Assembly: GCA_024742765.1 (NCBI GenBank)
Contig: JANSXT010000001.1
Span: 277,156 to 341,155 of the forward strand
Source of the DNA: Phyllobacteriaceae bacterium
GTDB lineage: Bacteria > Pseudomonadota > Alphaproteobacteria > Rhizobiales > Rhizobiaceae
Direction of reading: 5' to 3'
DNA: 64,000 nt
Positions 56,391 to 64,000 of this stretch are shown here, piece by piece. Position 1 is the stretch's first letter. Every line of letters starts with the position of its first letter. The notes under the pieces were generated by a model, which saw nothing but the letters and a program-made list of their open reading frames with translations, was not told the DNA's origin and searched no databases. Made by a program: the position numbers and the translations under genes.

Positions 56391-57419
56391 ATGCGTGGTG
56401 CTGTCGTCGCGGCTGGTCTTTGTGTGCTGTCCGCTCTGGTCTTGTCCGGCTGTTCGGCCTCCTCGGGTGTCGACGCGCTTGAGCTTCCCGGACCCTCCGG
56501 CGAAGTGACGAGTTCGATCACGCCACGGGCACCGGTTCCCGGCGCAACGGTTCCGTCCGCATCGGTGGCGACGGCCCTCGCGCCTTCGCGGGTGGCCGCC
56601 TCAGAGCCCGCCTTTGAAGCGGCCGATGAAGCGCGCGTGACGCCCGCGCCGGTCCAGGTCGCGATGGCGCGTCCCGAAAATCCGGCCCGGCCGGCTGCGC
56701 GTGCCGAAAACCGGCGGCGCATCTACGCCCCCCGCTTCGGCGACGCCAAGCCGGTCAATTTCGGACGCGCCTCGCCGCACAAATTCGCCGTTCACGGCGT
56801 CGACGTCTCGCACTGGCAGCAGCAGATCGACTGGCCGACGCTGCGCACGCAGGGTGCCAATTTCGCCTTCATCAAGGCCACCGAGGGCGGCAAGCATGTC
56901 GACCGCCTGTTCCGCCGCAACTGGGATGCGGCGCGTGCCGCGGGCATTCCGACCGGCGCCTATCATTTCTTCTTCTGGTGCCGTTCGGCAGCCGAACAGG
57001 CCGACTGGTTCATCCGCCATGTGCCCAAACAGCCCGGCGCGCTGCCGCCGGTTCTCGATGTGGAATGGTATGGCAACAAGCGCTCCTGTCCGCGCAAGCC
57101 GCCGCGCTCGACCGTGCTGGCCAAGATGCGCGTCTTCTCCGAGCGCCTCGAAGCCCATTACGGCCAGAAACCGATCATCTACACGACGCCCGATTTCTAC
57201 GAGGACAATCTGCGCGGCCAGTTCAAGGACCATTCCTTCTGGCTGCGTTCGGTCGCCGCCCATCCGCGCGAGCGCTATCCGAACCGGGGCTTTGCCTTCT
57301 GGCAATATTCGGGAACCGGCACGGCCCGCCGCGGCGTCGAAACGCAGATCGACCTCAATGTCTTCAACGGCACCGAAGAAGGCTGGCACAACTGGCTGGC
57401 GCAGAACCTGTCGCGCTGA
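56391..57419 (+). CDS. GH25 lysozyme-like lipoprotein, long linker
   Basis: 342 residues. Lipobox LVLSGC, then about 110 residues of Ala/Pro/Val-rich linker, then a GH25 domain with HGVDVSHWQQQIDWPTLR, LDVEWY, QKPIIYTTPDF and AFWQYSGTG. It is the paralogue of the lipoprotein at 34.6 kb with a much longer linker, suggesting it reaches peptidoglycan from the outer membrane. Upstream sequence holds GTAA-N7-TTAAC (56318-56332), a near CtrA box. Confidence 0.9.
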   Translation: MRGAVVAAGLCVLSALVLSGCSASSGVDALELPGPSGEVTSSITPRAPVPGATVPSASVATALAPSRVAASEPAFEAADEARVTPAPVQVAMARPENPARPAARAENRRRIYAPRFGDAKPVNFGRASPHKFAVHGVDVSHWQQQIDWPTLRTQGANFAFIKATEGGKHVDRLFRRNWDAARAAGIPTGAYHFFFWCRSAAEQADWFIRHVPKQPGALPPVLDVEWYGNKRSCPRKPPRSTVLAKMRVFSERLEAHYGQKPIIYTTPDFYEDNLRGQFKDHSFWLRSVAAHPRERYPNRGFAFWQYSGTGTARRGVETQIDLNVFNGTEEGWHNWLAQNLSR

Positions 57420-57513
57420 CCCGTCCGGAAGATTTCCGGCGGGGCGCAAACCCCATTGACGAAGGCGCTGCGCGCCGGCATCGCAGGGCTTGCCTGACGA
57501 AGGAGCCGTCTGC

Positions 57514-58218
57514 GTGCCGGAAAAGCCTCTCTATGTGATCGAGCACTGGGCCGTGGCCGAGCCCGATGCCGGCCGCCGGCATCTGATCGCGCGCGGTCAC
57601 GATGTCCGCGTGATCGAGCCGTGGCGCGGCGAGACGCTACCGACACTGACGGGCGAAGAGGCCGGCGTGATGATCATGGGCGGCCCGCAAATGGTCACCG
57701 ACCTTGCGAGCCACGCCTATCTTGCCGACGAGTGCTGGCTGATCGAGCAGGCCATGGAAAAGTCGGTTCCGTTGATCGGCGTGTGCCTGGGATCGCAACT
57801 GATCGCCCATGTCCTGGGCGCATCGGTCGATTTCAACCCGGAGGGGCGGATGGCGATGGGGTACTATGCCCTTGATGTGACGCCGGCCGGTCGCGACATC
57901 TTTGACGGGCCAATGATGACGCTCAATGGCAACCAGCAGGGCTGGACCGTTCCGCCCGGCGCAACGATGCTGGCCCATGGCGACCCAGCGTTGACGCCGA
58001 ACCAGGCGTTTCGGGCCGGCGACACGATGATCGGGTTCCAGTTCCATCCCGAAGTGACACGGACCATTCTCGATCAATGGCAGACCGAGTTCGCCGCCCA
58101 TGTCGGGCGTCCCGGCACCCGGTCAAAGGAAGAGCAGGACGAAGGGTTTGCGCGCCACGATGCGGCGCTCAAGCGCTGGTATTTCGGCTTTCTTGATCGG
58201 TGGTTCAGTCGCGGCTGA
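57514..58218 (+). CDS. Class I glutamine amidotransferase-like protein
   Basis: 234 residues from a GTG with AAGGAG eight bases upstream. The triad is Cys in IGVCLGSQL, with His and Glu in FQFHPEVT. MGGPQMV forms the oxyanion strand. Members resemble GMP-synthase amidotransferase halves but often act alone as glutamine or gamma-glutamyl amide hydrolases. No synthetase partner is adjacent. The Gly-rich NGNQQGW region is a family feature. Confidence 0.87.
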   Translation: MPEKPLYVIEHWAVAEPDAGRRHLIARGHDVRVIEPWRGETLPTLTGEEAGVMIMGGPQMVTDLASHAYLADECWLIEQAMEKSVPLIGVCLGSQLIAHVLGASVDFNPEGRMAMGYYALDVTPAGRDIFDGPMMTLNGNQQGWTVPPGATMLAHGDPALTPNQAFRAGDTMIGFQFHPEVTRTILDQWQTEFAAHVGRPGTRSKEEQDEGFARHDAALKRWYFGFLDRWFSRG

Positions 58219-58223
58219 GGCGC

Positions 58224-58493
58224 TCACCCCTTGTGAAGCGCCTGTTCGATCGCCTCGCGGATAAAGCGCTGATAGGGAATGTCGCGCTCCTTCGCCCGGG
58301 CCTTGACGGCATCGAGCATGTCTTCGGGCATGCGGATGTTGATCTGCTTGTCCTTGCGCTTGATCTCAAAGCGCATGAACGTTCCGCCTGACAAGTCATA
58401 CTCCGTCAGGTCCGCATTATCGACGAAGTCCTCCGCTTCCTGGTCCGTTCGGAACGTCGGAAGCGGCTTAAGTCTGTTTTCTGAGCCGTTCAT
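58224..58493 (-). CDS. brnA: BrnA-family antitoxin (CopG/RHH type)
   Basis: 89 residues. The C-terminal half is a ribbon-helix-helix: KQINIRMPEDMLDAVKARAK and IPYQRFIREAIEQAL. BrnA binds and neutralises BrnT and represses the operon. The ATG at 58493 lies inside the BrnT frame, 26 bases before its stop. An extension to 58529 is possible but overlaps toxin further. The order toxin then antitoxin is the brn arrangement. Confidence 0.85.
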   Translation of the reverse strand: MNGSENRLKPLPTFRTDQEAEDFVDNADLTEYDLSGGTFMRFEIKRKDKQINIRMPEDMLDAVKARAKERDIPYQRFIREAIEQALHKG

Positions 58494-58767
58494 AGTGCTC
58501 GGCCTCCTTGTCATGCATATAGCGGGCACTTATCGGACGAACCAGAAAGCGCCCGCTTCGAACTCGATAGCAAAACGCAACGAACAGCCTGCGATCTTCC
58601 TGCGTTGTTCCAACGCCCCGAAAGCGTGGTTCGGACAAGGTTGAATTCGGATCGTCGAAGACGATCAGTCCTTCGTTGAAGACAAACTCGATCTCCGCCT
58701 TGCTGACGCCATGCTTGGCGCATTTGGGCCAGTTGCCATCGTCCCATTCAAAGCCGTCAATATCCAT
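58468..58767 (-). CDS. brnT: BrnT-family toxin
   Basis: 99 residues. Family landmarks are FEWDDGNW, KHGVSKAEIEFVF, DRRLFVAFCYR and VRPISARYMHDKEAEHYER. BrnT is a RelE-fold ribonuclease toxin that halts growth. It overlaps brnA by 26 bases, a coupled type II module. Short flanking spacers (about 45 bases to the GntR gene) give no sign of a mobile element. Confidence 0.88.
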   Translation of the reverse strand: MDIDGFEWDDGNWPKCAKHGVSKAEIEFVFNEGLIVFDDPNSTLSEPRFRGVGTTQEDRRLFVAFCYRVRSGRFLVRPISARYMHDKEAEHYERLRKQT

Positions 58768-58812
58768 TGCGCGACCATCTGTATATACAAAAGCATAGAC
58801 AAATCGGCAAGC

Positions 58813-59532
58813 TCACGCCCACCGCGCCACATAGGCCACCGTGTCCGGATCGAACCAGTTGCGCGAATATTCTTCGACCGTGCCGGCATTGCCCCAGGAG
58901 ATGCGCTCCACATGGCCAAGCGGCGCGCCGGGCCGGAAGGGAATGCCGGGTGGCGCGAAATCCGGACAGGGCGCAGCGGAAACCCGATCCTCGACGCGGG
59001 CGATCCAGAAGCCAAGATTCTGCCGGTAGAACAGATGCATCGACTCATTGATGGAATCGATATCGAGGCTCGTCGCGTGGCGTGCATCGAACCAGATTTC
59101 CTCGAGCGCCGCCGGTGTCTCGCCCAGAAAACGCAGGCGCCGGACACGCCAGGCCGCGTCCGATGCACCATCGCCGAACCGCGGCGCGAATTCCGGATGC
59201 GGCATCCTGTCGAGCGACAGTATGCGTGCCTTCGGCAGGCCGGCGCCATCCTTCAGTTCCAAATGGAAGAATTCGTAGATCGCGCCGGTTCTGGCCTTGG
59301 CGCGCACATAGGTGCCCGATCCCTGGATGCGCTCCAACAGTCCCCGCGCCTCGAGTTCGGCCAATGCCTTGCGCAACGTGCCGACGGCGACGCCAAGGCT
59401 CCCCGCCAGTTCGATCTCGGTGGGCAGCCGGGTTCCGTCGGGCCAGATGCCGGCGGCAATCTCGCGGGTCAAGAGTTCGGAAATCTGAATATAGAGCGGC
59501 AATGCGCCGCCCCGGGCCGGTTCTGCCGCCAC
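58813..59532 (-). CDS. GntR/HutC-family regulator (UTRA domain)
   Basis: 239 residues. N-terminal winged helix: PLYIQISELLTREIAAG and PTEIELAGSLGVAVGTLRKA. The C-terminal UTRA ligand domain spans about residues 85-235. A GTG at 59532 has AAGGGGG eight bases upstream; ATGs at 59559 and 59583 lack this, so I prefer the GTG. It is divergent from the flavin monooxygenase gene with a palindromic candidate operator between them, and most likely controls that cassette. Confidence 0.88.
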   Translation of the reverse strand: MAAEPARGGALPLYIQISELLTREIAAGIWPDGTRLPTEIELAGSLGVAVGTLRKALAELEARGLLERIQGSGTYVRAKARTGAIYEFFHLELKDGAGLPKARILSLDRMPHPEFAPRFGDGASDAAWRVRRLRFLGETPAALEEIWFDARHATSLDIDSINESMHLFYRQNLGFWIARVEDRVSAAPCPDFAPPGIPFRPGAPLGHVERISWGNAGTVEEYSRNWFDPDTVAYVARWA

Positions 59533-59605
59533 GTCTCGATCCCCCTTAGCGGCGACCATAGGCCGATGAAAAAGCGCTGTCACCGCTTCAATTCATTTAC
59601 TATTG

Positions 59606-59619
59606 ATACATGCAGGTAT
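59606..59619. promoter_or_regulatory. Candidate GntR operator
   Basis: ATACATGCAGGTAT is a 14-bp inverted repeat (ATAC-n-TGCA-n-GTAT, two unmatched positions). It lies in the 157-base spacer between the divergent GntR regulator and the monooxygenase start at 59690. Confidence 0.55.
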
Positions 59620-59689
59620 GGATGCTAGCTGTCCTGAAAACAAGGGTGCCGCCCAAGCGGCCAACATCGTCAGTCGGGAGCCATCATCA

Positions 59690-60847
59690 ATGAGTGTAGT
59701 GCCGGTAAAGAGCGCCGATCTGGATGCGGCGGAGGTCGCTTGGTTCGCGCCCATCTGTTCGGACGATTATCGTTTCCTGGGCGTGCCGGACGGCGACCTG
59801 CGCTCGTCCTTCGACCACACAAGCGAGATCGTGCGCACCGCCGACACGCTCGGCTATCGCAACATTTTGTGCCCGTCCTCCTATCAGGTGGGCCAGGACA
59901 CGTGGAGCTTCGTCTCGGCGATGGCGCCGCTGACTGAGAACATCAATATGCTGGCGGCGATCCGCTGCGGCGAGGTGCATCCGGCGATGCTGGCGCGCGC
60001 GGTTGCGACGGTCGATCATGTCATGAAGGGCCGCCTGACGCTCAACGTCATCTCGTCCAACCAGCCCGGTGAGGAGGCATCGAGCAAACTGCGCTACCGC
60101 CGCTCGACCGAAGTGGTCGAGATCCTGCGGCAGGCCTGGACCCGCGACGAGATCAATTATGAAGGCGAAATCTATCGGCTCAAGGGCCTGAACACCGATC
60201 CGGTACGGCCCTACCAGCAAAATGGCGGCCCGCTTTTGTATTTCGGCGGCTACTCGCCCGATGCGGTCGAACTGTGCGGCCACCATTGCGATGTCTATCT
60301 GATGTGGCCCGAGCCTGAGGAATTGCTCGCCGAGCGCATGAAGACCGTCCATGCCCGCGCCGAGGCCCATGGCAGGGTGCTCGATTACGGTCTGCGGGTG
60401 CACGTCATCGTGCGCGACACCGAGGCCGAAGCGCGCGACTATGCCGATGAACTCGTCTCGCGCCTAGATGACGGCAAGGGCGATGAAATCCGGGGCCGTG
60501 CGCTCGACGCCAAAACCTACGGCGTGTCGCTGCAGGCCGCCAATCGGGACAGTGCCGACGAATTCGGCTTCGTCGAACCGCATCTGTGGACCGGCATCGG
60601 TCGTGCCCGGTCGGGTTGCGGTGCCGCGCTTGTCGGTTCGGTCGACCAGGTGATGGAGAAGATCGAGCGCTATCGGAAGATGGGCATTCGTGCCTTCATC
60701 TTTTCGGGCTATCCGCATCTGGATGAGTGCGTCAATTTCGGGCAGAAGGTCTTGCCGCACTTGCAAACCTGCTCGCTGCCCCATGTTTATGGGCGCGTGC
60801 CCGGACAAACGCCCGCCACGCCGCTGGGGGTTGGAGAAAGACGCTGA
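59690..60847 (+). CDS. LLM-class flavin-dependent monooxygenase (SsuD-like)
   Basis: 385 residues. Luciferase-like TIM barrel: EVAWFAPICSDDYRF near the N terminus, AAIRCGEVHPAMLARAVATV, GRLTLNVISSNQPGEEASSK and the FGGYSPDAVELCG loop. Such enzymes use FMNH2 and O2 to cleave C-S bonds of sulfonates or oxidise small heterocycles. The gene starts a cassette with an aldo/keto reductase and a flavin reductase. GGGAG lies nine bases before the ATG. Substrate unknown. Confidence 0.9.
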   Translation: MSVVPVKSADLDAAEVAWFAPICSDDYRFLGVPDGDLRSSFDHTSEIVRTADTLGYRNILCPSSYQVGQDTWSFVSAMAPLTENINMLAAIRCGEVHPAMLARAVATVDHVMKGRLTLNVISSNQPGEEASSKLRYRRSTEVVEILRQAWTRDEINYEGEIYRLKGLNTDPVRPYQQNGGPLLYFGGYSPDAVELCGHHCDVYLMWPEPEELLAERMKTVHARAEAHGRVLDYGLRVHVIVRDTEAEARDYADELVSRLDDGKGDEIRGRALDAKTYGVSLQAANRDSADEFGFVEPHLWTGIGRARSGCGAALVGSVDQVMEKIERYRKMGIRAFIFSGYPHLDECVNFGQKVLPHLQTCSLPHVYGRVPGQTPATPLGVGERR

Positions 60848-61755
60848 TGGAGACCATCGATTTCGGCCATGGCGTGCCGCCGATGAGCCGGCTGATCTAC
60901 GGTGTCTGGCGATTGGCCGGCGACCATGACCAGTCGCTCAGCCACGTCGTCGAAAAGGTCGAGGCGTGCCTCGATCAGGGCATCACCACCTTCGACCATG
61001 CCGACATCTATGGCGACTATGAATGCGAGGCCATCTTCGGGCGCGCCCTGCATGGCCACGAATCGCTCAAGCAGAAGATGCAGATCATCACCAAGTGCGA
61101 CATCATGCTGATGTCGCCGGGCAAGTTTCCGCGCCGCAAGGTCAAGCATTACGACACCTCGGCCGCCCACATCCGCAACTCGGTCGACAATTCCCTGGCC
61201 AGGATCGGCGTCGATGTCATCGACATGTTGCTGATCCACCGGCCCGACCCGCTGATGGACCATCACGAGACCGGCGCTGCGCTCGACGCGCTGGTGGATG
61301 CGGGCAAGGTGCGCGGCGTCGGCGTTTCCAACTTCATGCCGTGGGACATCGATCTGCTCCAATCGGCCATGAAGCACCCGCTTCTGACCAACCAGATCGA
61401 GATCAGCCTGCTGAACCCGTCGGCCTTCACCAACGGGCAGGTCGCCAAGGGACAGATGGATGGAAGGCCGCTGATGGCCTGGTCGCCGCTTGGCGGCGGC
61501 GCACTGTTCATGCCCGGCAGCGAGGTGGGCAAGCGGACCATGCCGCGCCTGACCGAGATCGGCGCCGATTACGGCGTTGCCGCCGAGGCGGTTGCGCTCG
61601 CTTGGCTGATGAAGCATCCCGCACGGATCATGCCGGTCGTGGGCACCAATTCGCTCAAGCGGATCGCCAACATCGCCGATGCGCTCAAGGTCACGCTCGA
61701 TCGTGAAACCTGGTTCGAGCTGTGGACCCTGGCCCAGGGCAAGGAAGTCCCTTGA
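60847..61755 (+). CDS. Aldo/keto reductase (YdhF-like)
   Basis: 302 residues. AKR tetrad: Asp and Tyr in FDHADIYGDYE, Lys in IITKCD, His in LLIHRPDP. The GVGVSNFMPWD and PVVGTNSLKRI elements match the YdhF subgroup. It reduces carbonyls with NADPH. Its ATG begins on the last base of the upstream TGA (TGATG), so translation is coupled. It probably acts on the aldehyde or ketone released by the monooxygenase, as inference. Confidence 0.91.
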   Translation: METIDFGHGVPPMSRLIYGVWRLAGDHDQSLSHVVEKVEACLDQGITTFDHADIYGDYECEAIFGRALHGHESLKQKMQIITKCDIMLMSPGKFPRRKVKHYDTSAAHIRNSVDNSLARIGVDVIDMLLIHRPDPLMDHHETGAALDALVDAGKVRGVGVSNFMPWDIDLLQSAMKHPLLTNQIEISLLNPSAFTNGQVAKGQMDGRPLMAWSPLGGGALFMPGSEVGKRTMPRLTEIGADYGVAAEAVALAWLMKHPARIMPVVGTNSLKRIANIADALKVTLDRETWFELWTLAQGKEVP

Positions 61756-61766
61756 GAGGAAAGCCG

Positions 61767-62264
61767 ATGAACGCCGATGCCCACCTCAACCTGACCGCGC
61801 TTCAGACGGCCGAGCTCAAGCGGGCGATGGGCTGTTTCGCCACCGGCGTGACCATCGCCGCCACCCATCACGATGGCGCCGACCACGGCATGACGTGCAA
61901 TTCGTTCAACACGGTCTCGCTCGATCCGGCCATGGTGCTCTGGTCGATCAGAAAGCAAAGCGCGAGCCGCACGGCATTTCTCGAAAGCGGCGGCTACACG
62001 ATCTCGGTGCTCGGCGCCGGCCAGCGCGACCTTGCCGAACGCTTCACACGCGGGCTGCCGCAGGAACGCTTCGATGGAATCGATCCGGTTCGGTTCCCCA
62101 GTGGCCGGCCGCGCATCGCCGGCGCGATCGCCTGGTTCGACTGCGCGATCGAGCATGTTCTGAGCGCCGGCGATCATGACATTCTCGTCGGCCGTGTTCT
62201 GTCATTTGCCGCTGCGCCCGACGCGCCGCTGCTTTATGTTCACGGCGACTTCGCCGGCGGCTGA
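61767..62264 (+). CDS. Flavin reductase domain protein
   Basis: 165 residues. FMN-binding split barrel: RAMGCFATGVTIAATHH, MTCNSFNTVSLDPAMVLWSI and the YTISVLGAGQRDLAERF helix. It supplies reduced flavin to the monooxygenase of the cassette. GAGAGGAAAG precedes the ATG. It overlaps the 3' end of the convergent DMT permease by 25 bases. Confidence 0.9.
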   Translation: MNADAHLNLTALQTAELKRAMGCFATGVTIAATHHDGADHGMTCNSFNTVSLDPAMVLWSIRKQSASRTAFLESGGYTISVLGAGQRDLAERFTRGLPQERFDGIDPVRFPSGRPRIAGAIAWFDCAIEHVLSAGDHDILVGRVLSFAAAPDAPLLYVHGDFAGG

Positions 62265-63127
62265 GCCCGCTGCCCGTTTGCGCGCAACTGCCACAGCGCA
62301 TGGGCGCCAAGCGCGCCAATCAGCAAAGCGCCGCCGATCAGCACGGCCGGGCGCGGCGCTTCGGTGAAGATCAGCCAGACCCAGACCGGCGCCAGCACGG
62401 TTTCGAGCAGGTAGAACATGCTCACCTCGGGCGCGGAGATATATTTCGGCCCCGTCGCCAGACACCAATAGGCGATCGGCAGCAGCACCATGCCGTTGAA
62501 GACATGCCAGGTGGCATTGTCGACGCGCACCGGTTCGCCGAGCCAGCCGAGCACCGCCAGCCCCACAAGCGTCGGCACGATGCCGCCGATCATCGGCGCA
62601 AAGCCGACATCGGCCTTGGTGGCGCGCGACAGCGTGATCACTGCCGCGATGAGCAGCGCGGCGGCCATGGCGCAGGCATCGCCGAAAAGGCTGCCGGCCC
62701 GCAAACCGTCCGACACGATGATCCCCACGGCCAGGGCCATGACGGCAATCGTCGCAAGCGTCGCGCGCGAAGGCCGTTCGCCCAGAAAGCTCCACGCTGT
62801 CATCGCGGTGAAGGCTGGGGTGAACGCGATGATGAAGGCGACATTGGCCGCGCTTGTGTTCTTGACCGCGATGACGAAGGCGACGACCGTCAGCCCGTAG
62901 AGCGCGGCGATGACAACGCCGATGCGGCCGGGCAGCAGCGTAATCGTGCGCCCGGTCAGCCATTGGGCCACTTGCTTGATGATCAGCGCGGCAATGAAGG
63001 CGCTGCCGGCGCGCACCGCCATCGCCGACCAGGCATCACCGCCGCCCAGCTTGATCATCGGAATGTCAAAGCTGAGCGCAACACCGCCGATGGCGGTCAG
63101 CAGCAATCCCTTGGCGTGCGGGGTCAT
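62240..63127 (-). CDS. DMT superfamily permease (EamA)
   Basis: 295 residues, ten helices in two EamA repeats. The ATG at 63127 (MTPHAKGLLLTAIGG) is supported because the open frame beyond it, to 63328, lies in the bpt gene. The C-terminal GPKYISAPEVSMFYLLETVL is the conserved second-repeat turn. It ends inside the flavin reductase. Its proximity to the cassette is no proof that it carries the same substrate. Confidence 0.86.
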   Translation of the reverse strand: MTPHAKGLLLTAIGGVALSFDIPMIKLGGGDAWSAMAVRAGSAFIAALIIKQVAQWLTGRTITLLPGRIGVVIAALYGLTVVAFVIAVKNTSAANVAFIIAFTPAFTAMTAWSFLGERPSRATLATIAVMALAVGIIVSDGLRAGSLFGDACAMAAALLIAAVITLSRATKADVGFAPMIGGIVPTLVGLAVLGWLGEPVRVDNATWHVFNGMVLLPIAYWCLATGPKYISAPEVSMFYLLETVLAPVWVWLIFTEAPRPAVLIGGALLIGALGAHALWQLRANGQRAQPPAKSP

Positions 63128-63168
63128 CGGGCCAGTTGGAAAAAAGCCCGCAAAACTGTCAAGCCGCG

Positions 63169-63918
63169 TTACCCTTCGTGGCGTTCCCAGCCATTGCCGG
63201 TCAGGTGCTCCTGGGGCAGAAAGCGCGTCTTGTATTCCATCTTGCGCGATCCGGCGACCCAATAGCCCAGATAGACATGGGCGAGGCCCTGCTTGCGGGC
63301 GCGTTCGATGTGATCGAGGATCATCCATGTACCCAGCGACCGGTGATCCTCGTCCGGGTCGAAAAACGAATAGACCATCGAATAGCCGTCGCTCATCATG
63401 TCCGACAGGGCAACGCCGATCAGTGGTCCTTCGCCCTGTCCGGTCACGAAACTGTCCGGTCCGCGCCGGCGATATTCGATCACCCGCGATTTGACATGCG
63501 TGTCCTCGACCATCATCGCATAGTCGAGCACCGTCATGTCGCTCATGCCGCCGCCCGAATGACGCGCATCGAGATAGCGGCGGAACAGCGAATATTGTTC
63601 GCTTGAGGGTTCGGCGGTGTATTCGGTGCCGATCAGATCGTTGTTGCGCCGGTTGATGCGCTGCATCGAACGGGTCGGCCGGAACTCGTCGGCCAGGATG
63701 CGCACCGAGATGCAGGCACGGCAGGTCTCGCAGGCCGGGCGATAGGCGATGTTCTGGCTCCGGCGGAAACCGCCCAGCGTCAGAAGATCGTTCATTTCAG
63801 AGGCTTTTTCACCCACCAGATGGGTGAAGACCTTGCGCTCGAACTGCCCGTCCAAATACGGGCACGGCGCCGGCGACGTCAAAAAGAACTGGGGCGCTTT
63901 GGCGCTGTGTTTCGTCAT
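63169..63918 (-). CDS. bpt: Aspartate/glutamate leucyltransferase Bpt
   Basis: 249 residues. It transfers leucine from Leu-tRNA to N-terminal Asp or Glu, tagging proteins for ClpAP through ClpS. Cysteine pairs occur in [12 protein letters not shown] and [16 protein letters not shown], and the conserved aromatic motifs [16 protein letters not shown] and [15 protein letters not shown] are intact. An in-frame TTG at 63927 exists; I use the ATG. The 80 bases upstream to the window edge show no gene. Confidence 0.93.
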   Translation of the reverse strand: MTKHSAKAPQFFLTSPAPCPYLDGQFERKVFTHLVGEKASEMNDLLTLGGFRRSQNIAYRPACETCRACISVRILADEFRPTRSMQRINRRNNDLIGTEYTAEPSSEQYSLFRRYLDARHSGGGMSDMTVLDYAMMVEDTHVKSRVIEYRRRGPDSFVTGQGEGPLIGVALSDMMSDGYSMVYSFFDPDEDHRSLGTWMILDHIERARKQGLAHVYLGYWVAGSRKMEYKTRFLPQEHLTGNGWERHEG

Positions 63919-64000
63919 CACCCGCAACAGCCGCTGTCGAAAACGCGTCGGTTGCGCCGGATCGCGGAGGCGCGGCGGCGCGTCCGCTCAAGCTACCAAA

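Overview
The window is high-GC, densely coded DNA from an alphaproteobacterium, most likely a member of the Hyphomicrobiales (Rhizobiales). The assignment rests on gene order and gene types, not on a database search. Supporting blocks are a PTR-like SDR-uvrC-pgsA-moaD-moaE run, purM-purN next to a CDP-alcohol phosphatidyltransferase/AI-2E permease/HdaA/ppk/ppx/rnd block, a SahR-like ArsR-methyltransferase fusion ahead of metF, alphaproteobacterial CsgH with curlin subunits, an Omp25/31-type porin, and Bpt. No rRNA, tRNA, CRISPR array, phage or transposase gene was seen. The left edge cuts a thioesterase gene, and the last 80 bases hold no recognisable gene.

Layout. 1-7.1 kb: thioesterase, HlyIII, and a mostly minus-strand run (Ca/Na antiporter, SDR, uvrC, pgsA, moaD, moaE, CBS protein). 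7.3-12.4 kb: porin, then a tight minus-strand run purM-purN-rlmJ-secreted protein-RNase T2-GST. 12.5-18.8 kb: plus-strand run of phosphatidyltransferase, AI-2E-type permease, hdaA, ppk, ppx. 18.8-23.6 kb: rnd, MFS, secreted amidase, LuxR regulator. 23.8-33.9 kb: aspS, GNAT, exported hypothetical, esterase, a C-factor-like SDR broken by a nonsense codon, MOSC protein, DMT permease, DUF2293, ArsR-methyltransferase fusion, metF, azoR.

34-40.3 kb is an envelope-oriented region: a 27-residue membrane peptide, a small membrane protein, a GH25 lysozyme-like lipoprotein, an anchored class-C serine hydrolase, a curli-like group (curlin, CsgH, curlin), and MarR/EF-hand/cytochrome b561. 40.3-44.2 kb holds a fused HyuA-HyuB 5-oxoprolinase carrying two different palindromic repeat elements in frame. 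44.4-58.2 kb holds a META-domain lipoprotein, DMT permease, TerB-DnaJ protein, AmpD-like amidase, SLT lipoprotein, a LuxR response regulator and an SSS-STAC-PAS hybrid kinase (CrbSR/MxtR-ErdR-like) separated by parC and mscL, a second GH25 lipoprotein and a class I amidotransferase. 58.2-64 kb holds a BrnT/BrnA toxin-antitoxin pair, a GntR-controlled catabolic cassette (flavin monooxygenase, aldo/keto reductase, flavin reductase), a DMT permease and Bpt.

Most of the window is ordinary core genome. The parts most worth a second look are the two in-frame palindromic elements in the oxoprolinase, the curli-like group and its shared upstream motif, the candidate operators at the MarR, ArsR and GntR loci, the GntR cassette of unknown substrate, and the unannotated-size 27-residue peptide.
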